64,000 nt of DNA from Clostridiaceae bacterium Marseille-Q4145 (GTDB taxonomy: Bacteria > Bacillota > Clostridia > Lachnospirales > Lachnospiraceae), in assembly GCA_018223365.1 (NCBI GenBank), contig JAGTTP010000001.1, positions 1,761,410-1,825,409 of the forward strand, written 5' to 3'. A model generated the notes under the pieces. It was not told the DNA's origin, searched no databases, and saw only the letters and a program-made list of their open reading frames with translations. Below, piece after piece: positions 34,765-43,274 of the stretch (within the stretch, counting starts at the first letter, position 1; the number at the start of each line of letters is the position of its first letter). The translations under genes and the position numbers were made by a program.

Positions 34765-35808
34765 ATGAAGAGAAGAGTATTGGCAGGTTTTATGGTTGCA
34801 GCAATGGCAATGGGGTTAGCTGCTTGTGGAAGTAGCTCTACACAAGATACCGCAGCAGCAGATACCACTGCAGAGGCAGAAGAGACGACAGATTCTGCAG
34901 ATACTGCGGATGATGCTGCAGTAGACACATCCAAAGGCGGTCTTAAAATCGGCTGTGCAATTCAGACTCTGAGCAATCAGGTATGGGCACAGGAGATGGA
35001 AGCAATGGAGAAGGATGCAAAGGCAGACGGAAATGAGCTGACCGTTGTAGACTGTGACGAGAACGCAAATACGCAGATCGACCAGATTGAGAACTTCATT
35101 ACTTCTGGAATGGATGCCATCGTAGTAAATCCGGTAGATCCGGATGCAATTGAGGAAGTTTGTAAACAGGCTAGAGATGCTGGAATCCTCGTATTCTCTT
35201 GGGATGAGGAGATGGAAAACTCCGATATCAACTGGCTGATCGAGAACTATGATCTGGGTGCAGAGATTGGTACACAGGCAGCAGAGTGGATCAATGACAA
35301 ATTTGATGACGGCAAATGCGAAGTAGTTGTACTTGGATATCCGCAGACTCCGATCCTGTTACAGAGAGAGAACGGAATCATTGACAAACTGAATGAGCTG
35401 GCTCCGAATGCAGAGATTGTAGCAAATCAGCCGGCAATTGATACGACCGAAGGTCTGAACGCAATGGAGACCATTTTACAGGCTCATCCGGATGTAAAAG
35501 TTGTTTGCTGTATCGGTGGTGGCGGAGCTGCTGGCGCAAATGAGGCATTAAAAGGCTTCTATGGCGACACCATTCCGGAAGATGTTGGAATCTTCTCTAC
35601 TGACCTGACTGATGAGACCATCGCTTCCATGCAGAATGGTGAGTACAACAAAATGTGTGTAGCAATTACCGGAAACGCATATGTTTGTGGTGATGTAGCA
35701 TATGATCTTGTAGTAAGAAAAGCTTCTGGCGAAGAGATGGACAAAAATATCTACAGAGATCTGATCCCGGTTACCATTGACAACTTAGATGAGATGATTG
35801 CTCAGTAA
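34765..35808 (+). CDS. Ribose/allose-type ABC substrate-binding lipoprotein 1
   Basis: 347 residues. Signal peptide with lipobox LAAC, lipidated C21, then an acidic A/D/E/T-rich linker (about 22-55) and a periplasmic-binding-protein type-1 domain: IGCAIQTLSNQVWAQ, DCDENANTQIDQIENFI, IGGGGAAGANEALKGFYG, closing LIPVTIDNLDEM. Delivers a sugar or polyol to the permease encoded downstream. It is strikingly similar to the binding protein at 46511. A hairpin follows, which may raise its mRNA level over the ATPase. Confidence 0.9.
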   Translation: MKRRVLAGFMVAAMAMGLAACGSSSTQDTAAADTTAEAEETTDSADTADDAAVDTSKGGLKIGCAIQTLSNQVWAQEMEAMEKDAKADGNELTVVDCDENANTQIDQIENFITSGMDAIVVNPVDPDAIEEVCKQARDAGILVFSWDEEMENSDINWLIENYDLGAEIGTQAAEWINDKFDDGKCEVVVLGYPQTPILLQRENGIIDKLNELAPNAEIVANQPAIDTTEGLNAMETILQAHPDVKVVCCIGGGGAAGANEALKGFYGDTIPEDVGIFSTDLTDETIASMQNGEYNKMCVAITGNAYVCGDVAYDLVVRKASGEEMDKNIYRDLIPVTIDNLDEMIAQ

Positions 35809-35827
35809 ATATTTCGTGAATTTTTGG

Positions 35828-35856
35828 AAAGGAGCCGACTCAAATCCGGCTCCTTT
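35828..35856 (+). terminator. Hairpin between binding protein 1 and ATPase 1
   Basis: AAAGGAGCCG (35828-35837) pairs perfectly with CGGCTCCTTT (35847-35856) over a 9-base loop; the T-run is short. Likely a partial terminator or 3' stabiliser giving excess binding protein. The second importer has a different hairpin at the same place. Confidence 0.65.
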
Positions 35857-35891
35857 CTTGAATAAAGAGATAGGAAGGCATACGGTGTTTC

Positions 35892-37385
35892 ATGGAAAAT
35901 ATATTAGAGTTCAAGCAAATTTCCAAGTATTATCCTGGTGTCACAGCGTTGAATCATGTATCGCTTGAGATAAAAAAAGGTGAAGTCCATGCACTGGTAG
36001 GAGAAAATGGAGCAGGAAAGTCAACGCTTATAAAGACCTGCAGTGGAGCAATACAGCCTTCAGAAGGTGAAATTGTTATCAATGGAAAAACATTTAAAAG
36101 CTTGACACCGAGATTATCGGAAGAAAATGGAATAGGGGTCATTTACCAGGAATTCAATCTGGTAGGAGAGCTTTCGGTAGCAGAAAATATTTTTCTGGGA
36201 AGAGCCATTCGTAAGGGTGTGATTGTTGACCAGAAAGCGATGGAAACGGAAGCAGAGAAGATTTTGGGAGCACTGCAGATCAACATCAGTCCCAAAAGCC
36301 TGGTAAAAGATTTGAGCGTAGGTTATCAGCAGATGGTGGAAATTGCAAAGGCCATGTCCCAGAATGCGAAACTGCTCATTATGGATGAACCGTCCGCCCC
36401 ACTGACCAATGTGGAAGTGGAAAATATGTTTGCAGTTGTCAATTTGTTAAAACAAAATGGGGTTACGATTATCTATATTTCGCATCGTTTGGAGGAAATT
36501 TTTGAGTTATCCGACCGGGTTACGGTACTTCGAGATGGTGAATATGTGACTACTTTGAATACAGCGGAAACCAATAAAGATGAACTCGTAAAATATATGG
36601 TTGGTCGACAGCTGACAGAAATCTATCCGGAGAGAAGCAAAGATTGCATCAAGGAAGAGGTGGTATTTGAAGCTTCTGGTGTCTGTGGAAATGGGGATCA
36701 GGATATTTCTCTTCAGATCCATAAAGGCGAGGTGCTAGGCATTGGCGGACTGGTTGGAGCTGGTCGCACCGAATTTTCGGAAATGGTTTTTGGAATGGTG
36801 CCAAAGACCGCAGGAAAATTTTATTTCAAAGGAAAAGAGATTAATCCGAAATCTCCGCGGGATGCAATCAATATTGGAATTGGACTGGTTCCGGAGGATC
36901 GAAAAGCGAAAGGTGCCCTTCTGGGATTAAGCATCAAAGAAAATATTAATATGCCCATTTACCCGAGAATCTCCAAAGGAAGTGTGATTAACACCAGGGT
37001 AGAGCAGGAGACGGCGGAAAAATATAAAGAAGAAATTTCAATTAAAGCGCCAAGTCTGATGCAGTTGGTAAAGAATTTAAGCGGTGGAAATCAGCAGAAA
37101 GTAATTCTGGCAAAATGGCTGGCAGCAGATTCTGAACTGTTAATTTTCGATGAGCCTACACGAGGAATTGATGTAGGTGCAAAACAAGAGATTTATACGT
37201 TGATCAATTCTCTGGTGGAGCAGGGCAAATCGGTTCTTATGATTTCCTCGGAAATGGAAGAACTGATGGGAATGTCTGACCGAATCATGATCCTTGCAGA
37301 AGGGGGCGTGAGCGGAGAATTATATAGAAATGAATTTGATCAGGAAGTGATTATGAAATACGCTTCAAAAGAGAGAAAGGGATAG
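35892..37385 (+). CDS. Sugar ABC importer ATPase 1 (two-domain, RbsA type)
   Basis: 497 residues with two ABC cassettes. First: Walker A GENGAGKST, signature LSVGYQQMVEIAKAM, Walker B LLIMDEPSAPL. Second: degenerate Walker A GLVGAGRTEF, signature LSGGNQQKVILAKWL, Walker B LLIFDEPTRGIDVG. This is the standard arrangement of CUT2 importers. Ends 5 bases before the permease gene. Nearly collinear in sequence with the ATPase at 47636. Confidence 0.93.
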   Translation: MENILEFKQISKYYPGVTALNHVSLEIKKGEVHALVGENGAGKSTLIKTCSGAIQPSEGEIVINGKTFKSLTPRLSEENGIGVIYQEFNLVGELSVAENIFLGRAIRKGVIVDQKAMETEAEKILGALQINISPKSLVKDLSVGYQQMVEIAKAMSQNAKLLIMDEPSAPLTNVEVENMFAVVNLLKQNGVTIIYISHRLEEIFELSDRVTVLRDGEYVTTLNTAETNKDELVKYMVGRQLTEIYPERSKDCIKEEVVFEASGVCGNGDQDISLQIHKGEVLGIGGLVGAGRTEFSEMVFGMVPKTAGKFYFKGKEINPKSPRDAINIGIGLVPEDRKAKGALLGLSIKENINMPIYPRISKGSVINTRVEQETAEKYKEEISIKAPSLMQLVKNLSGGNQQKVILAKWLAADSELLIFDEPTRGIDVGAKQEIYTLINSLVEQGKSVLMISSEMEELMGMSDRIMILAEGGVSGELYRNEFDQEVIMKYASKERKG

Positions 37386-37390
37386 AAAAC

Positions 37391-38347
37391 ATGAAGAATC
37401 TAATGATAGTGCTCAAGCGGAGAGCAATCTGGGTATTTCTTTTGCTGATGATTGTGTTCTTTTCTGTGATGAGTGGTAATTTCCTTACCATGCGAAATTT
37501 GCTGAATGTAGTAAAACAGGTATCTATTTACGGAATTGCATCGGTTGGAATGACTTATGTTATTTTGCTTGGTGGTATTGACCTTGCCACAGGCTCGATT
37601 ATTTCTTTTATTAACATTTTGGCAGCATATCTGATGGTTAATATGGGATGGAATCCAATACTGGCAGTGATATGTTCCCTAGTGGCAAGCACGGTTATTG
37701 GTTTCTTGAATGGTATTATTATTGCTGAGATTAAAATGCCGGCTCTGATTGTTACCTTTGCTTCTCAAACTATTTTTGCAGGTATTGCATATATTATCTG
37801 TAATGGTACTCCGATTTCTAGATTTCCAGAATCTTTTCTGGTCATTGGACAGGGATATGTGGGACCGATCCCAGTTCCAGTAATCATTATGATTATTTGT
37901 TTTGCAGTGGGTGCATTTATCCTGGTAAAAACATATTTTGGCCGGTATTTCTACGCGCTGGGTGGAAATGAGGAAGCAGCGGAATTATCTGGTATTCATG
38001 TAAAGAAAGTAAAATGTCTGGTGTATTCCTTATCAGGTCTTTTTGCAGGAATTGCAGGATTGGTTATGTTGGCAAGGGCCAATACGGGACAGCCGAATGC
38101 TGGTGTTGGATATGAATTTGATGTTATCACTTGTGTTGTTTTAGGTGGTGTCAGTGTTAATGGTGGCTCAGGTAAAATCTCCAATGTTATTGCAGGCGTA
38201 CTGATTATCGGCGTGCTGAGCAATGGTATGGTACTTTTGAATATTAGTTCCTATATGCAGATGGTAATTAAAGGAATTATTCTTCTGTTGGCAGTTGGTT
38301 CTGATTGTATTCAGCAGCAGAATCTGTTGAAAGTAAAAAAGGCATAA
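37391..38347 (+). CDS. Sugar ABC importer permease 1 (RbsC type)
   Basis: 318 residues, about eight to ten hydrophobic segments. GIASVGMTYVILLGGIDLATGS and ALGGNEEAAELSGIHVKKVK (the ATPase-contact loop) are CUT2 permease hallmarks. Only one permease gene, so a homodimer. Completes importer 1 and is followed by a terminator. Its counterpart at 49145 shares long identical stretches. Confidence 0.93.
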   Translation: MKNLMIVLKRRAIWVFLLLMIVFFSVMSGNFLTMRNLLNVVKQVSIYGIASVGMTYVILLGGIDLATGSIISFINILAAYLMVNMGWNPILAVICSLVASTVIGFLNGIIIAEIKMPALIVTFASQTIFAGIAYIICNGTPISRFPESFLVIGQGYVGPIPVPVIIMIICFAVGAFILVKTYFGRYFYALGGNEEAAELSGIHVKKVKCLVYSLSGLFAGIAGLVMLARANTGQPNAGVGYEFDVITCVVLGGVSVNGGSGKISNVIAGVLIIGVLSNGMVLLNISSYMQMVIKGIILLLAVGSDCIQQQNLLKVKKA

Positions 38348-38371
38348 CGGTTAAATTTTGATACATGTTAC

Positions 38372-38411
38372 AAGGGCATCCAAAAGTAAGAAATTGCTTT
38401 TGGGTGCCCTT
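38372..38411 (+). terminator. Terminator after importer 1
   Basis: AAGGGCATCCAAAAG (38372-38386) pairs with CTTTTGGGTGCCCTT (38397-38411), with one G-T wobble. The following tract is TCCTCCTTTT, a weak T-run. Confidence 0.65.
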
Positions 38412-38462
38412 CCTCCTTTTGAAGAATGTTTACAAGTATTATACGAAAATCAACTAAAACAC

Positions 38463-38491
38463 TTGACGTTTTTCAGTTCATTGTCTATACT
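38463..38491 (+). promoter_or_regulatory. Promoter of the ribulokinase-type gene
   Basis: TTGACG (38463-38468), 17-base spacer, TATACT (38486-38491). Placed just after the terminator, so the kinase is a separate transcription unit from importer 1. The ATG at 38426 upstream of it is not used. Confidence 0.75.
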
Positions 38492-38533
38492 GAAATTAAC
38501 TTATTAAAATACTTTAAAAAAGAGGTATTATCA

Positions 38534-40207
38534 ATGAGAGAAAAGTATACAATTGGGCTGGATTATGGAACGTTATCTGGAAGAGGGGTGCTTGCGCGGT
38601 GCAGTGATGGAGAAATTTTGACCAGCGCAGTTAAAGAATATACACATGGAGTGATGGATCAGACGCTTCCAGATGGAGAGACAAAGCTGCCGCCAGCCTG
38701 GTGTCTGGAATACCCGGCAGATTATATAGAGGTGCTGGATACAGTTATCCCAAAACTGTTAAAAGATAGTGGAGTTGCGAAGGAAGATATTATCGGAATA
38801 GGAATCGATTTTACATCTTGTACTATGCTGCCTGTTGATATGGATGCGGTGCCGCTTTGTGAAAAGCCGGAATTTGCCGGACGGAGAAATGCCTATGTGA
38901 AATTATGGAAACATCATGGAGCACAGAAACAGGCCGATCAGATTAATGAATTGCTGGAACGGGACGGACTGACGGAAGATCCGCGGTTTGGCGGAAAAGT
39001 TTCACCGGAGCTGTTGGTTCCTAAGGTGATGGAGATCCTGGAGGAAGATCCGGAAATTTATGAAGCGGCAGATGAAATTCTGGAAGCAGGAGACTGGCTG
39101 ACCAGATTGCTTACTGGGTCTCATAACAGAAGCTGTTCTATGGCGGGTTATAAAGCTTGGTGGAATGAACGAGATGGATATCCGAAACATGAATTTTATA
39201 AAAAATTGAATTCAGCTTTGGAAACTTTTGCGGAGGATAAAATGCCTGGAGAGGTGTGCCCTGTTGGAAAAGCCATTGGAACCCTGACAGAAGAATGGGC
39301 AAATCGTCTGGGGCTGCAGAAGGGAATTGCGGTTGCTCCTACATTGATTGATTCTCATGCGGGATTTCCGGGAAGCGGTATTTATAGTGATCGTCAGATG
39401 ATGTTGGTGCTGGGAACTTCAAGTGTCATGGCAGCACTCAACAAAAAGCCTTATGCAGAAAAAGGAATTTGTGGTGCAGTACGGGATGCGTTGGTTCCCG
39501 GATATTATGCATTAGAATCTGGACTGGCAGCAGTAGGAGATCTTTTTGGCTGGTTTGTGGATGAGATGACACCGGCATCTTATAAAGAAGAAGCGGGGAA
39601 AGAAGGATTGAATCTCCATGCTTTTTTGAGCAAAAAAGCGGAGCAGTTGAAACCTGGACAGAGCGGTGTGATTGCATTGGACTGGTGGAATGGAAATAAA
39701 ACGCCTTTTGTAAATGGAGAACTTTCCGGTGTTTTGTTAGGAATGACCCTTCATACCAAACCAGAAGAAATTTACCGGGCACTTATTGAGGCAACTGCAT
39801 TTGGAACAAAAAGAATTCTGGATCTTTATGAGACGAATGGAGCTTCTGTAGAGGAGATTGTTGTGAGCGGTGGAATTGCTTTAAAGAATCCCTTGCTTAT
39901 GCAGATTTATGCGGATGTGCTTGGGAAAACGTTGAAGATCGCAGCCAGCGATCAGGCAGCAGCCCTTGGCTCGGCGGTCTATGCAGCCATTGCAGCAGGA
40001 ACGAAGGCAGGAGGATATGATGCATATCCGGATGCAGTACAACATATGAGCCGGGTAAGAAAAGAATGTTATGTACCACAGAAAGAGAATTCTGCTATTT
40101 ATAAAAAGATATATTCCATTTATTGCCAATTTGGTGATATGATGGGACAGGATGGAAAACATCTGTTTGATGAATTGACCGTTTTAAAGACGGAAATGAA
40201 TAAGTAA
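38534..40207 (+). CDS. Ribulokinase-type FGGY carbohydrate kinase (AraB-like)
   Basis: 557 residues from ATG 38534, right for AraB length; the upstream in-frame extension contains the promoter. GLDYGTLSGRGVL phosphate-1 motif, LWKHHGAQKQAD, DWWNGN and GMTLHTKPEEIYRALIEATAFG are AraB blocks, and VVSGGIALKNPLLMQIYADVLG is the FGGY signature region. AraB-type kinases accept several 2-ketopentoses and pentitols. No araA or araD nearby, so the product more likely goes to the epimerase/isomerase set in this island than to L-arabinose catabolism. Confidence 0.85.
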   Translation: MREKYTIGLDYGTLSGRGVLARCSDGEILTSAVKEYTHGVMDQTLPDGETKLPPAWCLEYPADYIEVLDTVIPKLLKDSGVAKEDIIGIGIDFTSCTMLPVDMDAVPLCEKPEFAGRRNAYVKLWKHHGAQKQADQINELLERDGLTEDPRFGGKVSPELLVPKVMEILEEDPEIYEAADEILEAGDWLTRLLTGSHNRSCSMAGYKAWWNERDGYPKHEFYKKLNSALETFAEDKMPGEVCPVGKAIGTLTEEWANRLGLQKGIAVAPTLIDSHAGFPGSGIYSDRQMMLVLGTSSVMAALNKKPYAEKGICGAVRDALVPGYYALESGLAAVGDLFGWFVDEMTPASYKEEAGKEGLNLHAFLSKKAEQLKPGQSGVIALDWWNGNKTPFVNGELSGVLLGMTLHTKPEEIYRALIEATAFGTKRILDLYETNGASVEEIVVSGGIALKNPLLMQIYADVLGKTLKIAASDQAAALGSAVYAAIAAGTKAGGYDAYPDAVQHMSRVRKECYVPQKENSAIYKKIYSIYCQFGDMMGQDGKHLFDELTVLKTEMNK

Positions 40208-40227
40208 CTTCAGCAGGAGAACAAAAC

Positions 40228-41349
40228 ATGGGACTGAGTAATATAGAAGTAAAACGTATGAATCGAAATAATATTCTGCGTTATATGCTGGCAAATGGAA
40301 GCAATGCAAAAAATACCATTGCGGCAGCATTGGATCTAAGTATTCCGACGGTAGCACAATGTCTGAAAGAACTTCAGGAACAGGGGCTGGTAGAGGAAGA
40401 AGGAACGATGAAATCCATAGGAGGCCGGAAGGCCATGGCGTTTCGAGCAATTCCGGATGCGAAGATTGCAGTAGGTGTGGATATTACCAGAAACCATGCA
40501 AACATTGTGGTGACAGATCTGGCTATGAATGTGATTCATTTCTCAAGAAAGAAAATCCGTCTGTATGATGAAGCGGAGTCCTATGAACAGCTGCATGCAT
40601 TGATAGATGCAGTCATTCAAGAGAGTGGTGTGAAAATAGATCGAATTCTCGGAATGGGTGTTTCCCTTCCGGCAATTATTGATGAAACTGGCACAAAAAT
40701 CTATGCGATGCACGAACAGATGCAGATCAGCTATCATCTTTATGAAATCATAAAGAATTGGTTTCCTTTCCCGGTATCTTTGGGAAATGATGCGGATAGT
40801 GCTGGACGGGCAGAATTGATTGATCGAGGAGTGACAGATAATCGACTCTTTTTCTTTGTGAGTCCTTCTGTAGGTGGATCAGTATTTATCAATGGAGAAA
40901 CTTTTTATGGACATAACCGACGGGCAGGAGAGTTTGGTCATATGACGCTGGTGCCAGATGGTAAGAAATGCTACTGTGGGAGAGCTGGTTGTGTAAACAG
41001 TTATTGTTCCACGGAAAATTTATCTGATTTAACGGATGGAGATTTGGGAGAGTTTTTTGAACGTCTGAAAAAGCAGGATGAGATCTGTTTGAAAACCTGG
41101 GATAAGTATCTGGATTATCTGGTTCTTGCCATTCATAACCTAATGACCTCGTTTGATATGGATATGGTCATTGGCGGTTACCTTGGCCAGTATCTGGGAG
41201 ATTATATGGATGATCTGAAGAACCGTGTCCGAAAATTTAACAGCTATCTGACAGGTTCGGATTTTGTCCAGCCTGCCAGATTGAAGTATGAGGCTTCTGC
41301 GCTTGGAGCGGCGAATATATTTCTGGAGCGTTATATTTCTGAAGTCTAG
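40228..41349 (+). CDS. ROK-family transcriptional repressor (NagC/XylR type)
   Basis: 373 residues. N-terminal winged HTH (RNNILRYMLANGSNAKNTIAAALDLSIPTVAQCLKEL) and a ROK domain with GVDITRNH, GMGVSLPAIID and zinc motif CYCGRAGCVNSYC. Binds an unphosphorylated sugar as inducer and presumably controls the kinase or importers here. 20 bases after the kinase gene with AGGAG. Its stop is only 4 bases from the convergent DeoR2 stop, so no terminator fits between them. Confidence 0.88.
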   Translation: MGLSNIEVKRMNRNNILRYMLANGSNAKNTIAAALDLSIPTVAQCLKELQEQGLVEEEGTMKSIGGRKAMAFRAIPDAKIAVGVDITRNHANIVVTDLAMNVIHFSRKKIRLYDEAESYEQLHALIDAVIQESGVKIDRILGMGVSLPAIIDETGTKIYAMHEQMQISYHLYEIIKNWFPFPVSLGNDADSAGRAELIDRGVTDNRLFFFVSPSVGGSVFINGETFYGHNRRAGEFGHMTLVPDGKKCYCGRAGCVNSYCSTENLSDLTDGDLGEFFERLKKQDEICLKTWDKYLDYLVLAIHNLMTSFDMDMVIGGYLGQYLGDYMDDLKNRVRKFNSYLTGSDFVQPARLKYEASALGAANIFLERYISEV

Positions 41350-41353
41350 ATCT

Positions 41354-42115
41354 TTATACAGTAATGATGGTTATATTTTTTGCGGAGAAACGTTCCAGGG
41401 TTTGTTCATCCAGTCCGTTATCTGTAATAATGCAGTCGATATTACTCAAGGGAGCAATGCGATAGAGAAAAGCGTGATTGAATTTGGAACTATCGGCAAC
41501 ACAGATCACCTTTCTCGCATGCTCCATGAGAGACTGTTTCGTTGTCCCATCTAGAAAATCTGGGACGGAAAGCCCTTTTTCAAGATCAATTCCATCTAAG
41601 GCTAAAAACAAGGTGTCGATGGTAAACTGGGATACAAAGGATGCGGTAAGTGGTCCTAAGTATGCCATGGAGAGCTCACGGAATTCTCCTGGACACATGA
41701 TAATTTTGGAATCGCGCATTTCAATCATAGAATTAGCGGCTAAAAGGGAGTTGGTCATGACAACTAGATTTTTCCGGACAGACAGAAGTCTGGCTAGTTC
41801 ATTGGTGGTAGTGCCTGCATCCAGAAAGATGGAGTCTCCTTCCTTGATAAAATCGAGACATTTCTGTGCAATCCGTACCTTCTCATCGAACATAATACCG
41901 GATTTAATTGTCATGTTATGTTCGTATAAAGTGCTGCTGTTGAGCAAAGCTCCACCAGATTCCATGCGAACCAGGCCTTGATCTGCAAAACGGTTAAGGT
42001 CCCGGCGGATAGTCATACTGGATACTTGCAGTTCATCAGCAAGTGATTGAATGGAAACCATACCATTTGTCTGCAGTCTTTTTAAAATTTCTTGTCTTCT
42101 TTCAATACTATTCAT
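41354..42115 (-). CDS. DeoR-family transcriptional regulator 2
   Basis: 253 residues. Winged HTH (RRQEILKRLQTNGMVSIQSLADELQVSSMTIRRDL) and DeoR sensor domain with FLDAGTTTNELA and VCVADSSKFN style closing block. Divergent from the ROK kinase operon across an AT-rich 190-base region containing several TGTTA/TAACA-type half sites. A different effector or operator from DeoR1 is expected, as their recognition helices and upstream repeats differ. Confidence 0.88.
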   Translation of the reverse strand: MNSIERRQEILKRLQTNGMVSIQSLADELQVSSMTIRRDLNRFADQGLVRMESGGALLNSSTLYEHNMTIKSGIMFDEKVRIAQKCLDFIKEGDSIFLDAGTTTNELARLLSVRKNLVVMTNSLLAANSMIEMRDSKIIMCPGEFRELSMAYLGPLTASFVSQFTIDTLFLALDGIDLEKGLSVPDFLDGTTKQSLMEHARKVICVADSSKFNHAFLYRIAPLSNIDCIITDNGLDEQTLERFSAKNITIITV

Positions 42116-42235
42116 AAATACCCCTGATTATTTTTATAGAATATATAAAGTATATCATAGAATGATAAAAAATGTTACATAAAATTATATAAGAACAAAA
42201 TATAACATATATAGTCACAAAATCTAACAATTATG

Positions 42236-42264
42236 TTGACTACGATGAAAATTATTGTTAAAAT
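42236..42264 (+). promoter_or_regulatory. Promoter of the ROK kinase operon with TGTTA repeats
   Basis: TTGACT (42236-42241), 17-base spacer, TAAAAT (42259-42264). TGTTA or its complement TAACA recurs around it (near 42172, 42213, 42225, 42256 and 42266), plausible DeoR2 sites. The region otherwise holds no gene. Confidence 0.6.
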
Positions 42265-42305
42265 GTGTTACAAAAAGTAAAATTACAAAAAAGGAGGGAA
42301 AAACC

Positions 42306-43274
42306 ATGGAACTTTTTATGGGTGTTGATATTGGCGGAACTGAGACAAAGATGGGACTGTTTTCCAAAGAAGGAGAGCTGCAGGAAAAATGGGCGTTTCC
42401 TACGAATCTTCAAGATGCAGGAAGCCATATTATTCCGGACGTGGCAAAGAAAGTCCGGGAAGGAATGAGGCGACTTCATTATAAAGAAGCGGACCTGAAA
42501 GGAATTGGTCTTGGTATTCCGGGGCCAGTGGCAAAAGATGGTTATGTGAAAACTTGCGTGAATCTGAACTGGCATGAGTTTCATCCGGTCAAAGAACTAC
42601 AGACCTATTTCCCAGAGCTGGAGGTGGCAGCAGGGAACGATGCCAATGTGGCGGCACTGGGTGAATATCATAAGGGCGCAGGAAAGAAATATTCCAGCAT
42701 GATGTTGGTAACATTGGGAACTGGTGTTGGCGGCGGTATCATTTTAGATGGAAAAATTCTTCTGGGTGCTCATGGAATTGCAGGAGAAATCGGTCATATC
42801 GGCACTGGAAAAAGCAAAAAGAATCGGTGCAACTGTGGAAATGAGGGTTGTGTGGATCAGTGGGCTTCTGCAACGGGAATTGTAAACCGGGCCAAAGAAT
42901 TATTGAGGGAGAACAGCGAACCGTCGTTACTTAGAGGCAAAGAGCCATTGACAGCCAAGGAGATTTGCGACAGCGCAAAAGAAGGAGACAAACTGGCACT
43001 GCAATGCCTGGAAGATTGTATGGAACCGCTGGGAAAAGCGCTGGCATATTTTTCTCACTCCTTTGATCCGGACGGATATGTCATTGGAGGCGGAGTTTCC
43101 CGTGCCGGGGAAATCTTAATTGAACAGATCAAAAAGAGTTATGAAAAGTATATTTATCTAGTGCCTGAGGCTGCAGAGATTGTACAGGCAGAGCTTGGAA
43201 ATGATGCAGGTATTACAGGTGCTTGCATGTTAGCTATTACTGCATGGAAGGAGAAAGGAGAGAAGTCATGCTGA
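42306..43274 (+). CDS. ROK-family sugar kinase (glucokinase/allokinase-like)
   Basis: 322 residues from ATG 42306 with AAGGAGG upstream. ATP-binding GVDIGGTETKMGLF, substrate loop NDANVAALGE, GTGVGGGI, zinc motif CNCGNEGCVDQ, and IGGGVSRAGE. No HTH, so an enzyme. Could be a glucokinase or, given the AlsE-type epimerase and the importers, an allose or allulose kinase like AlsK. Its last 7 bases overlap the M24-like gene start. Confidence 0.85.
   Translation: MELFMGVDIGGTETKMGLFSKEGELQEKWAFPTNLQDAGSHIIPDVAKKVREGMRRLHYKEADLKGIGLGIPGPVAKDGYVKTCVNLNWHEFHPVKELQTYFPELEVAAGNDANVAALGEYHKGAGKKYSSMMLVTLGTGVGGGIILDGKILLGAHGIAGEIGHIGTGKSKKNRCNCGNEGCVDQWASATGIVNRAKELLRENSEPSLLRGKEPLTAKEICDSAKEGDKLALQCLEDCMEPLGKALAYFSHSFDPDGYVIGGGVSRAGEILIEQIKKSYEKYIYLVPEAAEIVQAELGNDAGITGACMLAITAWKEKGEKSC

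Noticed and set aside
38426..38533. N-terminal extension of the AraB-type kinase from ATG 38426
   Set aside because: It would run through a good promoter and add residues that do not belong to the FGGY fold; ATG 38534 gives the normal length.
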